Under the pieces are notes generated by a model. The model was given only the letters and a program-made list of their open reading frames with translations, ran no database searches and was not told where the DNA came from. Shown here piece after piece: positions 15,679 to 19,687 of a stretch of 19,687 nt of DNA. The translations under genes and the position numbers were made by a program. The number at the start of each line of letters is the position of its first letter. Positions within the stretch are counted from its first letter, which is position 1. Source of the stretch: an uncultured bacterium (GTDB lineage Bacteria; Desulfobacterota; Desulfovibrionia; Desulfovibrionales; Desulfovibrionaceae); the NCBI GenBank assembly GCA_905214305.1, contig CAJMLK010000051.1, positions 1-19,687 of the forward strand, written 5' to 3'.

Positions 15679-15806
15679 TCTAGAACATTTAACACTTGAA
15701 ATGCTCGCTTACGGCAGGCAAAAGCCTGCCTTCCGCATTTCGTGGCAAGGATTTTCAAGAAAATCCTTGCAGAGCAGTCAACTCATTTCATTCGTTAACT
15801 GCTCTA
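15679..15806. repeat. Array of inverted repeats upstream of argJ
   Basis: Four inverted repeats follow each other: an imperfect CATTT/AAATG pair near 15684-15705; GGCAGGC-aaaa-GCCTGCC at 15713-15730; an 11-bp perfect stem CAAGGATTTTC/GAAAATCCTTG at 15746-15769; and AGAGCAGT/ACTGCTCT at 15771-15805 enclosing CAAC and GTTA. The last shares the AGAGCAG and TTAAC words with the element at 13764-13913. It resembles mobile or REP-like intergenic repeats. Confidence 0.6.
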
Positions 15807-15827
15807 AAAACGCATGCCACGGAGCGC

Positions 15828-15875
15828 AAAAAACAAAAGGAAGGACCCCGCACCTGTTGCGCCGGATATCCTTCC
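15828..15875 (-). terminator. Strong rho-independent terminator downstream of fusA
   Basis: On the minus strand GGAAGGA (15869-15875) pairs with TCCTTCC (15839-15845), with further inner pairing between CCGGCGC and GTGCGGGG. It is followed by TTTTGTTTTTT. It lies about 90 bases after the fusA stop and should end the str operon transcript. Confidence 0.75.
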
Positions 15876-15926
15876 CCGGCCTTCGCTGCACTGGCGGCAG
15901 CAGCCTGCCCGCGACGCGAAGGACAA

Positions 15927-15954
15927 GGGCGGGCGCCCCAAGGAACGCCCGCCC
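15927..15954 (-). terminator. GC-rich hairpin immediately after fusA
   Basis: A perfect 9-bp stem GGGCGGGCG/CGCCCGCCC with a 10-base loop begins 10 bases after the fusA stop. Only TTGTCCTT follows on the minus strand, so it may be a weak terminator or a 3'-end stabiliser ahead of the stronger terminator at 15828-15875. Confidence 0.5.
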
Positions 15955-15963
15955 ACATGATGC

Positions 15964-18042
15964 CTATGTCCTGCTTTTCTGAATTTCTTCAGAAATGGCC
16001 TGGGGCACTTTTTCGTAATGGTCAAACTGCATGGTGAAGGTGGCGCGGCCCTGAGTGCGCGAGCGCAGGTCAGTGGCATAGCCGAACATGGCGGACAGCG
16101 GAACCTGAGCGCGCACGCTCTGTGCGCCGCCGGCGCGGGCTTCCATGCTCTGCACGCGGCCACGGCGGCCGTTGAGGTCGCCCATGACGTCACCGAGGTA
16201 TTCTTCGGGCGTCACCACTTCCACGTCCATGATGGGTTCCAGCAGCACGGGGGTGGCCTTCTGCATGGCGTCCTTGATAGCCATGGAGCCAGCCACGTAG
16301 AACGCCTGTTCCGAAGAGTCCACTTCGTGGTAGGAGCCGAAGACCAGATTGACCTTCACGTCCACCACGGGGAAGCCCGCCATCACACCGGACTTCAGGG
16401 CATCATTGATACCCTTGTCCACCGGGGAGATGTATTCCTTGGGAATGACGCCGCCGGTGATGGAGTTGACGAACTCGTAGCCGTTGCCCGGGTTGGGTTC
16501 GATCTCGATCACAACGTGGCCGTACTGGCCGCGACCGCCAGACTGCTTGGCGTGCTTGAGGTCGGACTTGGCAGGCTTGGAAATGGTTTCGCGATAGGCC
16601 ACCTGGGGCTTGCCCACGTTGGCGTTCACGTTGAATTCACGGGTCAGGCGGTCAACGATGATTTCCAGATGCAGCTCGCCCATACCGGCAATAAGCGTCT
16701 GGTTGGTTTCTTCGTCGCCCTTGACGCGGAAAGAGGGGTCTTCCTTGGCGAGCTTGTTGAGCGCGGCGGAAAGGGCGTCGCGGTCAGCCTTGGTCTTGGG
16801 CTCGATGGCCACTTCAATGACCGGCTCGGGGATATTCAGCGATTCCAGAATCACCGGGCGCTTTTCGTCGCACAGGGTGTCGCCGGTGGAGGCGTTCTTG
16901 AGGCCCACGAGAGCCACGATGTCGCCAGCGCCGGCCCATTTCACGTCTTCGCGCTTGTTGGCGTGCATCTTGAGGATGCGGCCGATGCGCTCACGCTTGC
17001 CGGTATTGGAGTTGTACACCGTGGTTCCGGACTCAAGAAAGCCCGAGTAGATGCGGAAGAACGAAAGATGCCCGATGAAGGGGTCGGAGAACAGCTTGAA
17101 CAGCAGACCGGCCAGGGGTTCCTTGTCGTTGCAGTGGCACTCGACGATTTCATCTTCCTTGCCGGGCACATGGCCGGGCATGGGCGGAATGTCCACGGGC
17201 GAAGGCAGGTAGTCCACCACGGCGTCCAGCAGGGGCTGCACGCCCATGTTGCGGAAAGCCGAGCCGCACATGACGGGCACGATGGTGCGGGCAATGGTGG
17301 CCTTGCGGATGCAGGAAACAATTTCCTCTTCCGTAAGCTCTTCGCCGCTCAGGTACTTTTCAAGCAGCACTTCGTCTTCTTCGGCCACGGCTTCAAGCAG
17401 TTCGTGCCGCTTTTCGTCAAAGAGGTCCTTCATTTCTGCAGGCACATCTTCAACCAGAAATTCCTGGCCCTTGCTGAGCTTGTCAAAGCGGATGGCCTTG
17501 CCGCGCACGAGATCCACCACGCCTTCAAACTTGTCTTCAGCGCCGATGGGCAGTTCCAGCGGCACAGCCTTGGCGCCCAGGCGGTCATGAATCATGCCCA
17601 CGCAGCGGAAGAAGTTGGCGCCGATGCGGTCCATCTTGTTCACAAAGCAGATGCGGGGCACGCCGTAATGGTCGGCCTGACGCCACACGGTTTCAGACTG
17701 GGGCTCAACACCGGCCACAGCGTCAAAAACGCAGATGGCGCCGTCAAGCACGCGCAGCGAACGTTCCACTTCAATGGTGAAGTCAACGTGGCCGGGGGTG
17801 TCGATGATGTTGATACGGCAGTCTTTCCAGAAGCAGGTGGTGGCAGCGGAGGTAATGGTGATGCCACGCTCCTGTTCCTGCTCCATCCAGTCCATGGTGG
17901 CCTGGCCTTCGTGCGTTTCGCCAATTTTATGGCTCACGCCGGTATAGAAAAGAATGCGCTCGGTGGTGGTGGTTTTTCCGGCGTCAATATGGGCCATGAT
18001 GCCGATATTGCGCTGTTTGTCTACAGGAACGGTGCGGGACAC
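15964..18042 (-). CDS. fusA: Elongation factor G
   Basis: A 692-residue translational GTPase that drives ribosomal translocation. All G-domain motifs are present: AHIDAGKTT (P-loop, about 17-25), RGITITSA, DTPGHVDFT and NKMDR. Domains II-V follow with normal family sequence (GMGELHLEI, GRGQYGHV, GRRGRVQSM). I place the start at the GTG at 18042, with GGAGG at 18051-18055 giving ideal spacing and the standard N-terminus MSRTVPVDKQRNIG. ATG 18057, five codons upstream, overlaps this ribosome binding site and has none of its own. It is the third gene of the str operon after rpsL and rpsG; tuf and the S10 genes do not follow. Confidence 0.96.
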   Translation of the reverse strand: MSRTVPVDKQRNIGIMAHIDAGKTTTTERILFYTGVSHKIGETHEGQATMDWMEQEQERGITITSAATTCFWKDCRINIIDTPGHVDFTIEVERSLRVLDGAICVFDAVAGVEPQSETVWRQADHYGVPRICFVNKMDRIGANFFRCVGMIHDRLGAKAVPLELPIGAEDKFEGVVDLVRGKAIRFDKLSKGQEFLVEDVPAEMKDLFDEKRHELLEAVAEEDEVLLEKYLSGEELTEEEIVSCIRKATIARTIVPVMCGSAFRNMGVQPLLDAVVDYLPSPVDIPPMPGHVPGKEDEIVECHCNDKEPLAGLLFKLFSDPFIGHLSFFRIYSGFLESGTTVYNSNTGKRERIGRILKMHANKREDVKWAGAGDIVALVGLKNASTGDTLCDEKRPVILESLNIPEPVIEVAIEPKTKADRDALSAALNKLAKEDPSFRVKGDEETNQTLIAGMGELHLEIIVDRLTREFNVNANVGKPQVAYRETISKPAKSDLKHAKQSGGRGQYGHVVIEIEPNPGNGYEFVNSITGGVIPKEYISPVDKGINDALKSGVMAGFPVVDVKVNLVFGSYHEVDSSEQAFYVAGSMAIKDAMQKATPVLLEPIMDVEVVTPEEYLGDVMGDLNGRRGRVQSMEARAGGAQSVRAQVPLSAMFGYATDLRSRTQGRATFTMQFDHYEKVPQAISEEIQKSRT

Positions 18043-18083
18043 GGGGTTATCCTCCATACTGCGGATGCGGTGTGGTGTGGTGC

Positions 18084-18119
18084 AAAACCGACGCCGCTTC
18101 CTTACGGATGCGGCGTCGG
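18084..18119 (-). terminator. Terminator-like hairpin between rpsG and fusA
   Basis: A perfect 10-bp stem (CCGACGCCGC at 18088-18097 and GCGGCGTCGG at 18110-18119, loop 12) is followed on the minus strand by only four Ts. It lies 31 bases after the rpsG stop. It could terminate part of the transcripts, act as an RNA processing site, or regulate fusA. Confidence 0.5.
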
Positions 18120-18150
18120 AATATATTCATGAGAAAATCGGGACGGCCTC

Positions 18151-18621
18151 TTACCAGCGGTAATGAGAGAATGCCTTGTTGGCATCAGCCATGCGGTGGG
18201 TGTCTTCGCGTTTTTTCACCGCGCCACCGCGCCCGTTGAAAGCATCCAGCAGTTCGGCGGAAAGTTTCGCGGTCATGCCTTTTTCGCCACGGGAACGGGC
18301 GTAGTTGATGAGCCAGCGGATAGACAGCGAGACCTGGCGCTCAGGGCGCACTTCCATAGGAACCTGATAGGTGGCGCCGCCCACGCGGCGGGCCTTGACT
18401 TCCATGTGGGGCTTCACGTTGTCCAGGGCCTTTTCAAAGGCACGCATGGGTTCTTCACCGGTCTTTTCGGCCAGGTGTTCCAACGAGCTGTAAAAAATCT
18501 TTTCAGCGGCGCCCTTTTTGCCGTCAAACATAAGCCGGTTCACAAACTTGGTGATGAGACGGCTGGAATAAATCGGATCGGGCAGCACTTCCCTTTTGGG
18601 AACAGGACCTTTACGGGGCAT
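18151..18621 (-). CDS. rpsG: 30S ribosomal protein S7
   Basis: A 156-residue protein of normal length with the typical start MPRKGPVPKREVLPDP and core motifs KFVNRLMFDGKK, EVKARRVGGATYQVP and the end MADANKAFSHYRW. S7 binds the 3' domain of 16S rRNA and nucleates assembly of the 30S head; in E. coli it also represses its own operon at the message. AAGGAG lies 7 bases before the ATG. It follows rpsL after 114 bases and precedes fusA. Confidence 0.97.
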   Translation of the reverse strand: MPRKGPVPKREVLPDPIYSSRLITKFVNRLMFDGKKGAAEKIFYSSLEHLAEKTGEEPMRAFEKALDNVKPHMEVKARRVGGATYQVPMEVRPERQVSLSIRWLINYARSRGEKGMTAKLSAELLDAFNGRGGAVKKREDTHRMADANKAFSHYRW

Positions 18622-18735
18622 GGGGTTTCTCCTTCATGCGGGTTTTCGGCGTCACCAACCCCGCAACGCACCGGCGCTCGAAACAACGGGCGGCCAGGCG
18701 CGCCGCATGGCGCACGCCGTACAAGATAAAGCAGG

Positions 18736-19107
18736 CTATTTAGGACGCTTGGCGCCGTACTTGGAACGGCTCTTGCGACGGTCGGCCACACCGGAGGTAT
18801 CCAGAGTGCCGCGCACGATGTGGTAACGGACGCCGGGCAAGTCTTTTACACGGCCGCCGCGGATGATGACCACAGAGTGTTCCTGAAGGTTGTGGCCTTC
18901 GCCGGGGATGTAGGCCGTCACTTCAATGCCGTTGGTCAGGCGCACACGGGCGACCTTACGCAGAGCCGAGTTAGGCTTTTTCGGGGTGGTGGTGTAAACG
19001 CGGGTGCAAACGCCACGGCGCTGCGGGCAAGCCTGCAGGGCGGGGGTCTTCTTGCGCTTCACCACGGCCTTCCGCTCGATGCGGATAAGCTGGTTAATCG
19101 TGGGCAT
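18736..19107 (-). CDS. rpsL: 30S ribosomal protein S12
   Basis: A 123-residue decoding-centre protein beginning MPTINQLIRIERK. The loops PKKPNSALRKVA and GGRVKDLPGVRYH are wild type, including the lysines whose change gives streptomycin resistance in other bacteria. GGAGG precedes the ATG at good spacing. It is the first gene of the rpsL-rpsG-fusA group and is preceded by its own promoter rather than by rpoBC. Confidence 0.97.
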   Translation of the reverse strand: MPTINQLIRIERKAVVKRKKTPALQACPQRRGVCTRVYTTTPKKPNSALRKVARVRLTNGIEVTAYIPGEGHNLQEHSVVIIRGGRVKDLPGVRYHIVRGTLDTSGVADRRKSRSKYGAKRPK

Positions 19108-19160
19108 TATTTCCCTCCATATGGGATATTGCGCTCAAAAATGAGCTTTTTGAACGACAG

Positions 19161-19189
19161 GACATAGCGTGTACGCAAGGGCCTGTCAA
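19161..19189 (-). promoter_or_regulatory. Promoter of the rpsL-rpsG-fusA operon
   Basis: On the minus strand a perfect -35 TTGACA (19184-19189) is followed after 17 bases by TATGTC (19161-19166), a weak -10 box. Transcription would start near 19154, about 47 bases before the rpsL ATG. A second, poorer pair (TTGTTT 19251-19256, 16 bases, TATAAA 19229-19234) lies upstream in an AT-rich stretch. The short leader contains a GCTCA/TGAGC hairpin at about 19133-19146. Confidence 0.6.
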
Positions 19190-19245
19190 TAGGCAACCCC
19201 GGCGGAACACGCGGACAAAAAATATATTTTTATACCAAAGCCTGA

Positions 19246-19276
19246 CAAAAAAACAAGCCGTTAGCCAGCTGGCGGC
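19246..19276 (-). terminator. Probable terminator downstream of the SMR transporter gene
   Basis: On the minus strand a short GCCG/CGGC stem (19273-19276 with 19257-19260), enclosing the palindrome CCAGCTGG, is followed by TTGTTTTTTTG. It lies about 15 bases after the SMR gene stop. The stem is weak, the T-tract good. Confidence 0.45.
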
Positions 19277-19291
19277 ATCAGTAAGTCCGTT

Positions 19292-19636
19292 TTAGTGAGG
19301 CATGGAGCCTGAAAAAAAATGTATGACAAGCACGCCAAGCACAATCAGCCCGAGGCCGAGGCAGGCGGCAAGGTCAAGCTTCTGCCCAAAAACCAGCAAA
19401 CCCAGAAGCGAAACCAGTACGATGCCGATACCGCTCCAGATGCCGTATGATATGCCCATAGGCACCACATTGAGCACCTTGGAAAGCAGATAGAATGATA
19501 TGCCGTAGCCAAGCAGGGATGCAAGGGTGGGCAAGAGGCGGCTCATGCCCTCAGAATGTTTGAGGCAGGCCGTGGCCCCCACCTCGACCAGAATGGCCGC
19601 TCCAAGCTGGACATATGCCATTGCGGCAGGACTCAT
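19292..19636 (-). CDS. Small multidrug resistance (SMR) family transporter, EmrE-like
   Basis: A 114-residue four-helix inner-membrane protein, the normal SMR length. Glu18 in GAAILVEVGAT corresponds to the essential Glu14 of EmrE that binds proton and cationic drug. ISYGIWSGIGIVLVSLLG carries the equivalents of EmrE Tyr60 and Trp63, and FGQKLDL and the end SGSMPH also match. Such proteins work as antiparallel dimers exchanging quaternary cations or guanidinium compounds for protons. The start at 19636 has AGAGG 5 bases upstream; a TTG at 19666 is less likely. Drug versus guanidinium specificity cannot be told here. Its promoter lies outside the window or in the last 50 bases. Confidence 0.92.
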   Translation of the reverse strand: MSPAAMAYVQLGAAILVEVGATACLKHSEGMSRLLPTLASLLGYGISFYLLSKVLNVVPMGISYGIWSGIGIVLVSLLGLLVFGQKLDLAACLGLGLIVLGVLVIHFFSGSMPH

Positions 19637-19687
19637 ACCAACCTCTTTTGTATACCGGGGCAGCAAGGCCGCCCGCAGGAACGGCGG

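Larger units (their letters stand above)
15585..15963. other. Intergenic region between fusA and argJ
   Basis: About 380 bases with no supported gene. From right to left it holds two fusA terminators (15927-15954 and 15828-15875), the inverted-repeat array (15679-15806) and about 95 bases of argJ leader. I could not find a convincing argJ promoter. Confidence 0.6.

Noticed and set aside
15585..15758. A 58-residue N-terminal extension of ArgJ from the ATG at 15758
   Set aside because: It runs over intergenic repeats and lacks a ribosome binding site, while ATG 15584 has GAGGAG at ideal spacing and gives the normal family length.
16018..18132. A 704-codon open frame on the plus strand opposite fusA
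   Set aside because: EF-G on the other strand is unambiguous. The antisense frame is His/Val/Gly-rich with no family motif, a usual artefact of GC-rich codon use.
19133..19151. A GCTCA/TGAGC hairpin followed by Ts on the plus strand upstream of rpsL
   Set aside because: It looks like a plus-strand terminator, but no plus-strand gene ends here; more likely leader structure of rpsL.

Overview
The window reads as chromosomal DNA of a GC-rich sulfate reducer of the Desulfovibrio type (Desulfovibrionaceae). This is inferred from ribosomal protein, EF-G and ArgJ sequences, strong GGAG-type ribosome binding sites, and a periplasmic iron-sulfur/cytochrome b electron-transfer pair. No species can be fixed from the sequence alone.

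Region 1 (1-11815) is the unusual part. Leftward genes encode a NodB-like polysaccharide deacetylase (cut by the left edge), a family 4 glycosyltransferase and a PLP-dependent alpha-oxoamine synthase. From a divergent promoter region around 3330-3657, a tightly packed rightward operon encodes a 1429-residue polyketide-synthase-like protein, a TolC-type outer-membrane lipoprotein, a HlyD-type periplasmic adaptor and a MOP/Wzx-type flippase. The large protein has an acyltransferase, an acyl carrier protein and a divergent double hot-dog region, but no ketosynthase. Together these look like a pathway that makes an acyl or polyketide chain, condenses it with an amino acid, glycosylates it and exports it to the envelope. 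I do not know a described system with exactly this gene set; product and function are inference.

Region 2 (12223-13712) is a two-gene operon: a Tat-exported HybA-like four-cluster ferredoxin protein, one of whose clusters has an Asp in place of a Cys (CxxDxxC), and a small four-helix membrane protein that may be a b-type cytochrome. No catalytic subunit is adjacent.

Region 3 (13713-14396) has no supported gene. It holds a palindrome-rich 150-bp element, a four-run G-quadruplex motif and the argJ terminator. A related set of inverted repeats lies upstream of argJ (15679-15806).

Region 4 (14397-19636) is housekeeping, all leftward: an EmrE-like SMR transporter, the str genes rpsL-rpsG-fusA behind a TTGACA promoter, and argJ. 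A terminator-like hairpin separates rpsG from fusA, and strong terminators follow fusA.
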